Source: Adhaeretor mobilis (GTDB lineage: Bacteria; Planctomycetota; Planctomycetia; Pirellulales; Lacipirellulaceae). From it: a DNA stretch of 64,000 nucleotides. Made by a program: the position numbers and the translations under genes. Positions 27,901 through 35,637 of the stretch are shown piece after piece; within the stretch, counting starts at the first letter, position 1; each line of letters opens with the position of its first letter. The notes under the pieces are model-generated. The model made no database searches. It was not told where the DNA came from and saw only the letters and a program-made list of their open reading frames with translations. The DNA lies in the NCBI RefSeq assembly GCF_007741515.1, contig NZ_CP036263.1:3769178-3833177 (forward strand), read 5' to 3'.

Positions 27901-28587
27901 ATGTTCCGCACACTCGCACTCACAGCCGTAACCGCCACACTCGCCGCTTCCTCGGCAACAGCCCAGGTGGTTTCCTACCACCACCACAGCACGGTCGCCG
28001 GTGATTACCTCGGTGGCTATGCCGAGGCTGTTCACGCTGAAGGCCTGAACGTGAGAAACCGCGCTTACGCCTATCGAGTCCTCGTTGCCGCCGAACGCGA
28101 ACGCGAAGCACTCCGCCAAGAGCGCGACACTGCTTATCGTTATGAGTCGGAGCTCGATCGCAAGGAGATAGCTCGCCGGGCGGAAATCAATCGAGAGCGC
28201 CGTCGGTTGAAAGCAGAGCAACTCAACGAAGACGCCCAATACCTGTTGGAAGACGTCCAGAACCGACGCCATATTTGGCCTGAGGCACTTCGCGAGCCAC
28301 AATACGCTGGCCATCGTTTGCAGATCGAATCGATATTGCGTGATTGGGACACCGGCTACCCAGGCGATCGTCGCTCCCTTGAGATCGTGGTCACGGAACT
28401 GCGAGACCAATTGGACGCGACCACCACTGCCGATCATCTCAGTCATCGCGACGCAGTAAGCACGCTACGTCAGTTAGAAGTACTTGCCTTGCGACGCGAC
28501 TACGTGACAGCCGAGCAACCTGCCGCCGGTCGAGTCGCTAGTCGACTGCCCGCTCGACTCACGGATACCCATTTGGCGAGTGAGTGA
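27901..28587 (+). CDS. Secreted coiled-coil protein of unknown function
   Basis: Protein of 228 residues from ATG 27901. The start is supported by a signal peptide (MFRTLALTAVTATLAASSATA, cleavage near residue 21) and a CAGGAG site. After a His-rich start (YHHHST), residues ~45-120 are a charged, Arg/Glu-rich coiled coil (AAEREREALRQERDTAYRY, RRAEINRERRRLKAEQ). The remainder is helical, with no domain I recognise. It is preceded by a sigma-54-type promoter, so expression is probably switched on by an enhancer-binding activator under a specific stress or nutrient condition. Location should be periplasmic or outer-surface. Confidence 0.75.
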   Translation: MFRTLALTAVTATLAASSATAQVVSYHHHSTVAGDYLGGYAEAVHAEGLNVRNRAYAYRVLVAAEREREALRQERDTAYRYESELDRKEIARRAEINRERRRLKAEQLNEDAQYLLEDVQNRRHIWPEALREPQYAGHRLQIESILRDWDTGYPGDRRSLEIVVTELRDQLDATTTADHLSHRDAVSTLRQLEVLALRRDYVTAEQPAAGRVASRLPARLTDTHLASE

Positions 28588-28716
28588 GTCGTGCAGGGAT
28601 CGCGGCCAACTAATGCTGGAGTTTCGCAAGCGGTGTGGGTTGTGGTACGGTAACGTGCCAATGGCGAACCCTACACCGCTTTTCCATGCGCCACACCTGG
28701 CGCGTAAATCCCACGC

Positions 28717-29580
28717 ATGAATAACGAGCGAAGAACGACCCCCGGACTATGGCCAAGAATACGCCTTGGCTGGCGCATCGCCGCGTTTCTAACAGCGACT
28801 GTCGCGCTGTACTTAGGATTGCGGCTCGACGGACTGTTTCGCCGCCGGCTCAGCAAGATCGAGCGGATTAATCTCTGGGTGCCGCGCTGGGCCCGCACGT
28901 TCCTCTGGCTCTTTGGCGTTCATGTCGAAGCACGCGGGCCGCACCTTGATGCGAAACAGCTCTACCCAGGCTGCGATTCCAATGGCGTAGGGCGCATCTT
29001 TGTGGCAAATCATCGCTCTGCAATTGACATTCCCGTAGTGCTCAGCCTCTTTGCTGGGCATGCCATTAGTCGACACGACTTAGCGAACTGGCCACTGTTC
29101 GGATCGCTGGGCAAGCAAGTAGGCACGCTGTATGTGGATCGCAGCTCGCGCCGCAGCGGCGCAGAAGTCCTCGGCGAAGTCGATGCTTCGCTCAAGAGCG
29201 GAGAAGGAGTGGTCATGTTTCCCGAAGGAACTTCCCACTTGGGTGACGATGTCCACGCGTTCCGCCCCGGAGCTTTCAAAGCAGCTGAGCGCGCAGGGGC
29301 CCAACTCGTACCGTGGGCGATTGCTTACGAAGATGACGATGCCCACTACTATCATGAGAGTTTTACAAATCATTTGTTGAGAATCGGCACACGACGGCGA
29401 CTGCACGTAGCAGTCGTCGCCGCGGAGCCCATTTCTCCAGACGGCCGAACAGCCATCGAAGTGCGCGATGCCGTCCAAGAACAAGTGCAGGCGATGGTCC
29501 ATGAGGCGCGCAGCCTCATCCAGCCGTCATACACTAAAGCGGTTACTCAAGCTAAACCGCTGGCGGACGTTTCTCTGTGA
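28717..29580 (+). CDS. plsC: 1-acyl-sn-glycerol-3-phosphate acyltransferase (PlsC family)
   Basis: Inner-membrane acyltransferase of phospholipid synthesis, 287 residues. Block I is NHRSAIDIP (residues ~98-106, the HX4D catalytic motif). Block III is [23 protein letters not shown] near 165-187, with the FPEGT substrate-binding signature. A hydrophobic helix near residues 20-36 fits membrane attachment. The usual family length is 240-290. The start at 28717 is the only ATG before the helix. The 3' end is overlapped by the antisense DUF1328 gene. Confidence 0.85.
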   Translation: MNNERRTTPGLWPRIRLGWRIAAFLTATVALYLGLRLDGLFRRRLSKIERINLWVPRWARTFLWLFGVHVEARGPHLDAKQLYPGCDSNGVGRIFVANHRSAIDIPVVLSLFAGHAISRHDLANWPLFGSLGKQVGTLYVDRSSRRSGAEVLGEVDASLKSGEGVVMFPEGTSHLGDDVHAFRPGAFKAAERAGAQLVPWAIAYEDDDAHYYHESFTNHLLRIGTRRRLHVAVVAAEPISPDGRTAIEVRDAVQEQVQAMVHEARSLIQPSYTKAVTQAKPLADVSL

Positions 29581-29719
29581 TCAATCCGATCACGAACAGG
29601 ATCACAAAAATCAGCACGCACCATTTGGCGATGGTGGCAGCGGTCCCAGCAAGAACGCCGAAACCAAGCACACCAGCAATGAGTGCAATGACCAAAAAAG
29701 TTAGGGCCCAACTTAACAT
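29552..29719 (-). CDS. DUF1328 small membrane protein (YtjA-like), 55 residues
   Basis: Short reading frame on the minus strand: ATG at 29717-29719, GAGGAG seven bases upstream, stop TAG at 29552-29554. The product begins [20 protein letters not shown], continues with [13 protein letters not shown] and ends ITEKRPPAV. It forms two membrane helices, the size and pattern of the DUF1328 family, whose members are small inner-membrane proteins often associated with stress regulons and of unknown function. The last 29 bp overlap the plsC 3' end in antisense. Confidence 0.85.
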   Translation of the reverse strand: MLSWALTFLVIALIAGVLGFGVLAGTAATIAKWCVLIFVILFVIGLITEKRPPAV

Positions 29720-29767
29720 GACTATCTCCTCAAGTTAAAAACAGGTACTCGGTCTGCGCACGAAAAA

Positions 29768-29795
29768 AGCCCGGGCGCAATGATGCGCTCGGGCT
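29768..29795 (+). terminator. Hairpin terminator between plsC and the small lipoprotein locus
   Basis: AGCCCGGGCGCA pairs with TGCGCTCGGGCT around loop ATGA. One pair is G-U in plus-strand RNA but would be a C-A mismatch in minus-strand RNA, which favours the plus orientation as the end of plsC mRNA. The plus-side T-run is only TTT, while six Ts follow on the minus strand, so it may work in both directions. Confidence 0.55.
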
Positions 29796-30050
29796 TTCGT
29801 AGGCCGAGATCGGAAAAGGTGAAACTGCAGTTCCACCGCTTCTATCATCGTTGCCGACTATTGGATTTCAAGGCAACTAGTGCTAGATACTCTTGGCGGG
29901 CGTCAATCTGTGGCAATCTTTGGCACTCCGAGAGAGACAATTATTATTGCTGAATAGCGGTACCCATGTACGCTAGGGCAGCAAAATTGCCGTGATCCTC
30001 GCATTCGCCTGTTATCTGTTCACAGGTATTCCTGGAGAACGCCAGGGCGC

Positions 30051-30079
30051 TTGACCTTACCCTGAAATAGGTCAATGAT
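30051..30079 (+). promoter_or_regulatory. Sigma-70-like promoter ahead of the small lipoprotein gene
   Basis: TTGACC (30051-30056), 17-bp spacer, AATGAT (30074-30079). Transcription from about 30086 would run almost at once into the hairpin terminator at 30104-30148. Confidence 0.45.
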
Positions 30080-30103
30080 TATGCAACCTAGCAAGGCTAT
30101 GGC

Positions 30104-30148
30104 AGCCCGGCTTCTCGGAATTGTTTCGAGCACGCCGGGCTTGTTTTT
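30104..30148 (+). terminator. Terminator or attenuator hairpin upstream of the small lipoprotein gene
   Basis: AGCCCGGC (30104-30111) pairs with GCCGGGCT (30134-30141), with an inner CTCG/CGAG helix, followed by TGTTTTTA. It lies between the promoter at 30051 and the gene at 30191 with no gene before it, so it could either end a ~65-nt small RNA or attenuate the lipoprotein gene. Confidence 0.6.
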
Positions 30149-30190
30149 ATGCACGCAAATCGTGCTGAACAATGAAAGTGAGAAATGATA

Positions 30191-30370
30191 ATGAAGGATA
30201 ACAAACAGTGGTCAAAATGGCTGCTCACCCTAGCTCTGGTTCCCGCCGGCTTGTCGCTCGGTTGCAATGAGGAAAAGGTGCTCGATGTCGAAACTCCAGC
30301 TGGAGAAGTGGAAGTCACTGAAGATACAGAAACCGGCGAAGTGGATGTCGAAGTAGATGACAACGAGTAA
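30191..30370 (+). CDS. Small acidic lipoprotein
   Basis: Protein of 59 residues (61 if translation starts at the in-frame ATG 30185). It has a basic start (KDNKQWSKW), hydrophobic core LLTLALVPAGLSLGC with the lipid-modified Cys near residue 25, then an acidic repeat-like tail (ETPAGEVEVTEDTETGEVDV) ending in Asp/Glu. Size and layout fit a short surface lipoprotein of unknown function. It has its own upstream promoter and hairpin and a strong terminator 16 bp after the stop, so it is monocistronic. Confidence 0.75.
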   Translation: MKDNKQWSKWLLTLALVPAGLSLGCNEEKVLDVETPAGEVEVTEDTETGEVDVEVDDNE

Positions 30371-30385
30371 GTGATGGCAGACCCC

Positions 30386-30421
30386 AAAGCCACGAGCCTC
30401 GCAGAGGTTCGTGGCTTTTTT
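30386..30421 (+). terminator. Rho-independent terminator after the small lipoprotein gene
   Basis: A 13-bp stem (AGCCACGAGCCTC with its complement, one G-U pair) and loop GCA are followed by a run of seven Ts. Confidence 0.9.
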
Positions 30422-30566
30422 CTTGCACAATACAGACGCGACGTCGGGACGAGGGCGGCTACCGAATCTTCCTTGAAGCTGGCGGCCCTTGCGGGCACCG
30501 GTTCGCAGCGTCCATAATCGTTCGCTGTTGTTCTTGCCTCACTACTGTTTCTAAGAAAGATTTGTC

Positions 30567-31469
30567 ATGCCGTTGGTCGTCGTTGGCTCCGTTGCAATTG
30601 ATCATGTTGAAACGCCCACCGAGCGCAGGAATAACCTGCTTGGCGGGTCGGCGACTCATTTCTCTGTCTCGGCCAGCTTCTTCACCGACGTGCGTCTTGT
30701 CGGCGTAGTGGGTTCCGACTGGCCTGAAGAGCATACCGCAATGCTCCAGAGCAAGGGCGTAGACACTTCGGGACTGCAAGTCGTTGAAGGAGGGAAGACG
30801 TTCACCTGGACGGGCCGCTATCTGCCGAACATGAATGATCGAGAAACGCTCGACGTGCAGCTAAACGTTTTCGGTGAGTTCGACCCGGTCCTCCCAGAGG
30901 ATTACAAACGAGCCAAGTATGTCTTCCTAGCCAACGGCGTCCCTGCGGTGCAAATGAAAGTGCTCAGCCAAGTGCCCGGTCGTCGGCTCGCCGTGGCAGA
31001 CACCATGGACTTGTGGATCAGCACGCAGCGCGACGATCTGGACCAACTGCTCGGCGAACTTGACGGGCTGGTGCTCAACGATAGCGAAGCGAAGCTGCTC
31101 ACTGGCAATGAGAATTTGGTCGAGGCAGGGCGGGCGGTACAAGATATGGGCCCAAAGTTCGTGGTCATCAAAAAGGGTGAACATGGCGCAATGTTCTTCG
31201 GCGAACACGAGACTTACGTACTGCCTGCTTACCCCACGGAAAACGTGGTCGACCCCACGGGTGCCGGCGACAGCTTTGCCGGCGGCATGATGGGTTACTT
31301 GGCAGAGAAAGACAACTTCGACGCCGACACGCTCAAAACGGCGATGGCGTACGGGATTCTCGTGGCAAGCTTCAATGTGGAGGGCTTCGGCTTGGAGCAC
31401 ATGCACAATATCACACGCGACGATATTGAAGAGCGTATGGAAGAGTACCGGCGGATGTTAAGCTTCTAA
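30567..31469 (+). CDS. PfkB/ribokinase-family carbohydrate kinase
   Basis: Protein of 300 residues. It begins with VVVGSVAIDHVETP and the GG substrate motif (NLLGGSATHFSV near 24-35). The anion hole and catalytic base are in DPTGAGDSFAGGMMGYLA (GAGD at 232-235, Asp 235 as base), and VLNDSEAKLLTG is the conserved N-E region. It phosphorylates a sugar or nucleoside with ATP; the specific substrate cannot be read from the sequence. The thpR gene follows 26 bp downstream and may be cotranscribed. Confidence 0.88.
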   Translation: MPLVVVGSVAIDHVETPTERRNNLLGGSATHFSVSASFFTDVRLVGVVGSDWPEEHTAMLQSKGVDTSGLQVVEGGKTFTWTGRYLPNMNDRETLDVQLNVFGEFDPVLPEDYKRAKYVFLANGVPAVQMKVLSQVPGRRLAVADTMDLWISTQRDDLDQLLGELDGLVLNDSEAKLLTGNENLVEAGRAVQDMGPKFVVIKKGEHGAMFFGEHETYVLPAYPTENVVDPTGAGDSFAGGMMGYLAEKDNFDADTLKTAMAYGILVASFNVEGFGLEHMHNITRDDIEERMEEYRRMLSF

Positions 31470-31495
31470 GTAACTTGTAGGGAGCGATCGCCGCT

Positions 31496-32083
31496 ATGAA
31501 AAGCTACCAGATGCCCAAGACACGTACGTTCATCGCGGTCCCCGCCGAGGGCGAGGTCCAGGGGGCGGCTCTTAACGCCATCGACCAACTACGATCCGTC
31601 GTAGACGGAGTCAAATGGGTTGAGCCTGAGAATCTTCACTGGACGCTCCAATTCCTGGGCGACATTGATGATGTCGAGATGGCCCAAGCTTGCCGAAGAG
31701 TCGTAAAGGTCGTTGCCCAACACGAACCATTTGTGCTGCACGGCAAGGGCATTTCGGCGTTCCCTAGTCCTGATCGACCGAAAACACTTTACCTGGCTTC
31801 CGACGTCGGTAGCAAAAAGTTCTGTGCGTTACAGGCAGACATCGAAGAGAGCCTCGACGACATGGGCTTCCGCGGCGAGCGCCGCCAGTTTGTACCGCAC
31901 TTGACTCTGGGTCGCATTAACCGGGGCGGGCGTGGTGGCGATGCTCTCTCAGAACAACTTGTCGCCATGAAAGACCTCGAAGCCGGCGCCATGGCAGTCG
32001 ACGAGGTGCTGGTATTCGCCAGTCGGCTTCATCGCCAGGGTCCTGGCTACCAAGTTCTCGCAACGGCCGCCTTAGGCAACTAA
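31496..32083 (+). CDS. thpR: RNA 2',3'-cyclic phosphodiesterase (ThpR/LigT)
   Basis: 2H phosphoesterase of 195 residues, the usual size. The two HxT motifs are HWTLQFLG (His 48) and HLTLGRI (His ~135). RTFIAVPAEG is the standard family start. It opens 2',3'-cyclic phosphate ends of RNA. ATG 31496 is preceded by GGGAG about 14 nt away; ATG 31511 (MPKTRTF) is an alternative that would remove five residues. It sits directly downstream of the PfkB-family kinase. Confidence 0.88.
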   Translation: MKSYQMPKTRTFIAVPAEGEVQGAALNAIDQLRSVVDGVKWVEPENLHWTLQFLGDIDDVEMAQACRRVVKVVAQHEPFVLHGKGISAFPSPDRPKTLYLASDVGSKKFCALQADIEESLDDMGFRGERRQFVPHLTLGRINRGGRGGDALSEQLVAMKDLEAGAMAVDEVLVFASRLHRQGPGYQVLATAALGN

Positions 32084-32285
32084 GTGTTGAACTCGCCGAG
32101 TCGGCAACCTTTGCCGAGCCGTTAAACTCGCCGCTAGCATTGGCTGAAAAACTCCTACAGCCGTTATTATCCGCTCACTCCCACCGCGGCAAACCACCGA
32201 ATACTCCAGTAGCCGCCCGGGCTTTGCGAGCTTGCGCGTGGCTCGTGTTCTCTTCAAAATTCTTTTCAAATGAGGGTGGGAACTG

Positions 32286-33731
32286 ATGAACGTTTCTCGG
32301 TATCTCAAGTTGGTGGCAGCTACGTTGGCTGTCGCGTTAATAGTACCAACCGCGTCATCTGCGCTAGGCCAAGCGGTAGGTACGGAACAATTCCTTGCCG
32401 CTTCGGAAGCCGCCTTCGAGGAAGCTCCTATAAGCACGCCTACCGACACTTCCGACTTTCAGTTTGTTGACGACTTCACTCTACCAACGACTTCAAACAC
32501 ATCGGTGATCGAAGATCGTTGGGTGCGCCCCACGCAGGCCCAAACACGCGGAAATCGCAACGATGCAGTTCGCGTAGCAAACCGTTCGCGCCGTTCCGCT
32601 CGTACGCCCTATATGATTGGCGATTCCCCTGGTGAAGAGTATGACATGTTCGGTCCTCATTCCAACGGCTTGACGGTCGATGGACTAGACATGCTCTCGG
32701 TAAATCATCCGGCGCTCACCGGCAACCGCTTCAATGCTTCAGAGGCGGGATCCTTCTTGCCGACAGATCGCGTTTTCTTCAGCTATCGTCACTTGCACAA
32801 TGCTAGTGGTACCAACTTCTTCGGAAATGTGGACACGGTCGATATCGAACGTTTTCTCATCGGCTTCGAGAAAACGGCTCTGGATGGTCGCGTATCTGCT
32901 GAGTTACGCATCCCCCTCTTGCTGCAACTCGACTCCGATCTGTCTGGTGACAAGCTGCTCTCGGGTGATCGCAGTGGCGAGTTCGGCAACATGTCCGTGA
33001 CTTTGAAAGCATTGATTGCGGCCCGCCGGAAGTTTGCTCTCGGTGCGGGTTTGGCTGTGAACATTCCCACCGCGGAAGATCTCACCGTACGACAGACTGT
33101 CGATACGCCCCTTGTGATCGATCCGGGTGCTGGTGTAACGGGCCTCGCTGACTTTTCAATCAACGGTCAGTTTCAGAACGACACGACGAGCCTGATTCCT
33201 TACCTTGCTTGGTTGTTCAAACCGACGGATCGATTCTTCCAGCAGGGCTTTCTCCAGATCGATGTGCCGCTGAACTCCTCCGATGCGAGCCTCGATGTCG
33301 ACGGTGTTATTCTGCCCGATAGCGACTACGACACTCTTGATATCACCAACTCGCAAACGGGTAATATCGAGCTGCAGACTCTGCTTCGCTTGAACATGGG
33401 CTTTGGGTATTGGCTCAAGCAAGGCCGCAAGAACGGCCAAGCAACTGGCTTGGCTGCTCTCATGGAAGTTCACTACACGACGGACCTCGGCGATGGTTCC
33501 GCTTTTGAAATGCCACTAGGATCTCTGAACGATCCTTCGGCTACCCTACCAGACATTCCGCTGACTGCCCGTGCTGGTACTGGCGACGCGGACTTCGATG
33601 TTGTGAATCTTAGCTCGGGCCTCGCGCTTGACCTAGGCGGTTGCGTCATCACCAATGGTGTGATCGTACCGATCAGCGACGATCGCTACTTCGACTTCGA
33701 GTATAACCTGCAGATCAACAAGCGATTCTGA
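32286..33731 (+). CDS. Probable outer-membrane beta-barrel protein
   Basis: Protein of 481 residues that I cannot name. A signal peptide (residues 1-31, ending near SALGQA) is followed by a Thr/Asn/Arg-rich segment to ~110. After that come alternating amphipathic strands (DRVFFSYRHLHN, VSAELRIPLLLQ, KFALGAGLAVNIP, LNMGFGYWLKQ, FDFEYNLQINKRF) and a C-terminal Phe, all typical of outer-membrane barrels. Short turns with Asp/Gly and few Cys fit this. Transport or structural role unknown. A terminator follows 37 bp after the stop, and upstream there is a 200-bp gap to thpR, so it is probably its own unit. Confidence 0.7.
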   Translation: MNVSRYLKLVAATLAVALIVPTASSALGQAVGTEQFLAASEAAFEEAPISTPTDTSDFQFVDDFTLPTTSNTSVIEDRWVRPTQAQTRGNRNDAVRVANRSRRSARTPYMIGDSPGEEYDMFGPHSNGLTVDGLDMLSVNHPALTGNRFNASEAGSFLPTDRVFFSYRHLHNASGTNFFGNVDTVDIERFLIGFEKTALDGRVSAELRIPLLLQLDSDLSGDKLLSGDRSGEFGNMSVTLKALIAARRKFALGAGLAVNIPTAEDLTVRQTVDTPLVIDPGAGVTGLADFSINGQFQNDTTSLIPYLAWLFKPTDRFFQQGFLQIDVPLNSSDASLDVDGVILPDSDYDTLDITNSQTGNIELQTLLRLNMGFGYWLKQGRKNGQATGLAALMEVHYTTDLGDGSAFEMPLGSLNDPSATLPDIPLTARAGTGDADFDVVNLSSGLALDLGGCVITNGVIVPISDDRYFDFEYNLQINKRF

Positions 33732-33767
33732 GTCGCTCAACGCTAGCGTACTGAGTGATTGAAACAC

Positions 33768-33820
33768 AAAGAGCACGAAGAACACGAAGGACAACTCCTG
33801 GTGGTTTTCGTGCTCTTTTT
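33768..33820 (+). terminator. Rho-independent terminator after the outer-membrane protein gene
   Basis: AAAGAGCACGAA (33768-33779) pairs with TTCGTGCTCTTT (33807-33818), followed by five Ts. The loop repeats part of the arm (AACACGAAGG), so the hairpin may have alternative forms. Confidence 0.75.
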
Positions 33821-33978
33821 CATCGTTGTGATTCTTGCAGATTGATTGCACAATCGCATGGTAAACCCACGACGGCATTCCATGATGGTTTTGCACGTAA
33901 AACGTGTTTCTACGAGCAAAACTCGTCTCGCTCGCAAGCGACCTTCCCGCGTTAACCCCTGCTGCAGCAAGACTTACG

Positions 33979-34821
33979 TCAAACTGCAATCCAACGCCCA
34001 CTGACATTTGCTTTGCAATAGTCCGGCGCGTGCAAAACCCTCCGTACCTGCCCGGCACGTTTTCGCGTCCCAGCAACTGGTTGCCTGCTAAAATCTAATC
34101 GCGCGACGGGCAGCGAAGAACCATGGTAACGAAACGCTGCGACGTTGGCGCTGACGTTTTTTGACCAGTTGTGCGCAATGCCAGATTCCCCTCGATTCGG
34201 TTCCTGGAACACTTTCCTGGCCGAGGAAGAACCGGCGGCTAGCACCGTGCCGCTCACATTGCGCCATCCCCTTTGAGCGGATTGGCGCTCCCAGCGGCAG
34301 AACCGGTGTATTGCGTCGTGTACCGACATTTGCTGTACGGGCATGTCATGGAGCACTTTCAGTAGGATCATCACAGCAACGGAGATCATCAACGCCACGA
34401 TGATCGCGCCGCATGCAGCGAGCGGTGACAGTGTCTTCCCCACGATCACACTAGCGCTCAACGTCCCAGGACCGATCAGCACGGGCATGGCAATCGCGTC
34501 GGAAAGATATTCCGGCTCGCCGCGCAACATCTCAATCCCGGTCGGTCCGCTAAACACAAACTGAAGACCGATCAACAAGAAGACGATACCGCCGAATACC
34601 TGAAAGGACGCAAAGTCTGCTTGTATGATGCCTGTAAGTAATGCGTCACCAGCTAGTGCGAAGTAACCGAAAACTGCCGCTGCGATAAGAGCAGCTCGGA
34701 GCAACACGCGACGGAAAGCGATGCGGTCGAGGGTCTGGACGACATCCAGTAAACAAACAATGACCAGGAATGGATTGAGAAGGGCTAACAAAATCGCAAC
34801 GGCCCGGACGAAGTCGGTCAT
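33979..34821 (-). CDS. MarC-family membrane protein with aberrant C-terminus
   Basis: Frame of 280 residues from ATG 34821 (MTDFVRAVAILLALLNP). The first ~165 residues match MarC/NAAT proteins: NPF near helix 1, helices 2-3, GGIVFLLIGLQF, AMPVLIGPGTLSASVIVGKT and a fifth helix ending VMILLKVLHD. The family then needs a sixth helix, but from about residue 165 the sequence becomes hydrophilic, Arg/Ser-rich and unlike any MarC. None of the three frames on this strand restores a hydrophobic helix. The gene has therefore lost its end through rearrangement or decay and is probably non-functional. MarC proteins were once linked to antibiotic resistance, but their role is unknown. Confidence 0.55.
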   Translation of the reverse strand: MTDFVRAVAILLALLNPFLVIVCLLDVVQTLDRIAFRRVLLRAALIAAAVFGYFALAGDALLTGIIQADFASFQVFGGIVFLLIGLQFVFSGPTGIEMLRGEPEYLSDAIAMPVLIGPGTLSASVIVGKTLSPLAACGAIIVALMISVAVMILLKVLHDMPVQQMSVHDAIHRFCRWERQSAQRGWRNVSGTVLAAGSSSARKVFQEPNRGESGIAHNWSKNVSANVAAFRYHGSSLPVARLDFSRQPVAGTRKRAGQVRRVLHAPDYCKANVSGRWIAV

Positions 34822-35027
34822 TGTTCCCGCGTACTGAACTTGGTATTGCTCACATTTATTGCAAGAAAGACCATGCGTGAGACGGAACAAGACCCCACGA
34901 CGGACTCATCCTATACCGATTCGGAAGGCGTCGTAAATCGCTGCTGGCTTGAGCTTTAGGACGCGAAAAGCTGGCAGTAGCAGTCCACTGAATGCAGGCT
35001 GCGAAGAGCGAAAGGTACTGGCGAGCA

Positions 35028-35190
35028 GATCAGTACCTCTGATCTGCATGTGGTTCGGTCTCCAGCTTCTCTTCGATTGAAGTGACCATGGGGGAGAGCG
35101 TGCGTGTGCCCCTCCTACTCAGCCAGGATGGCCGAGCTACCATTCTGCGCGGGCTTGAATTAGAATCAACGCCGTCACTTCGTTCTTGCT
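35028..35190. repeat. 163-bp dispersed element, copy A
   Basis: Starts GATCAGTACCTCTG and ends GTCACTTCGTTCTTGCT. Long shared blocks with copy B at 39981-40143 include TGTGGTTCGGT, TTGAAGTGAC, GATGGCCGAGCTAC, TTCTGCGCGG, TTGAATTAGAATCA. Both copies have the same orientation and length. No terminal inverted repeats or transposase are seen. Confidence 0.8.
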
Positions 35191-35637
35191 TGGCCAGAAA
35201 AGGAATCAGGAAAGAATAGCACTGGCGCAATTAGGATGAAATTGTTACGTGAGCGTTTAATTTGGGGAGGGTTTTCCTCAGTTTTTTCCGCCGCTGGGTG
35301 CCTCAGGTAGAGCGCCCGCAGGTGGCAGACGGTGTCGGTAAGATCCTCGTGCTGCCGTCTGAGTCGGAAGTTAAAGCAAGCCCCCGACAAGTCAGCGCTA
35401 GTCGTCCTGCAGTCGATAAAAACTGTCAAGCACACCCACGAAACCATCGCTGACCTCATCCCCAGAATACGCCACGGCTACGCCGCGGGAGCAAGGGACG
35501 GCAAAGCATACGGTGGAGATGGTTTCGCGAGGCGGAGCGTTTCGATTGAAGAGGCGGAGTGACCATTTTTGCGAGCACAAGAAAACAGACACGAGCCCAT
35601 GCACACAACGGACAGACCACACCCATTGAAAAAGACA
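35191..35637. other. Non-coding stretch upstream of the giant repeat protein
   Basis: About 450 bp with only short ORFs lacking family features. Together with 34822-35027 it forms an 800-bp gene-poor interval around repeat copy A. The promoter of the downstream gene must lie here, but I cannot point to a convincing one. Confidence 0.5.

Noticed and set aside
35030..35230. Minus-strand ORFs across both dispersed elements encoding related short peptides (QERSD...DSNS)
   Set aside because: The similarity follows from the duplicated DNA. One copy is truncated early and neither has a ribosome-binding site.
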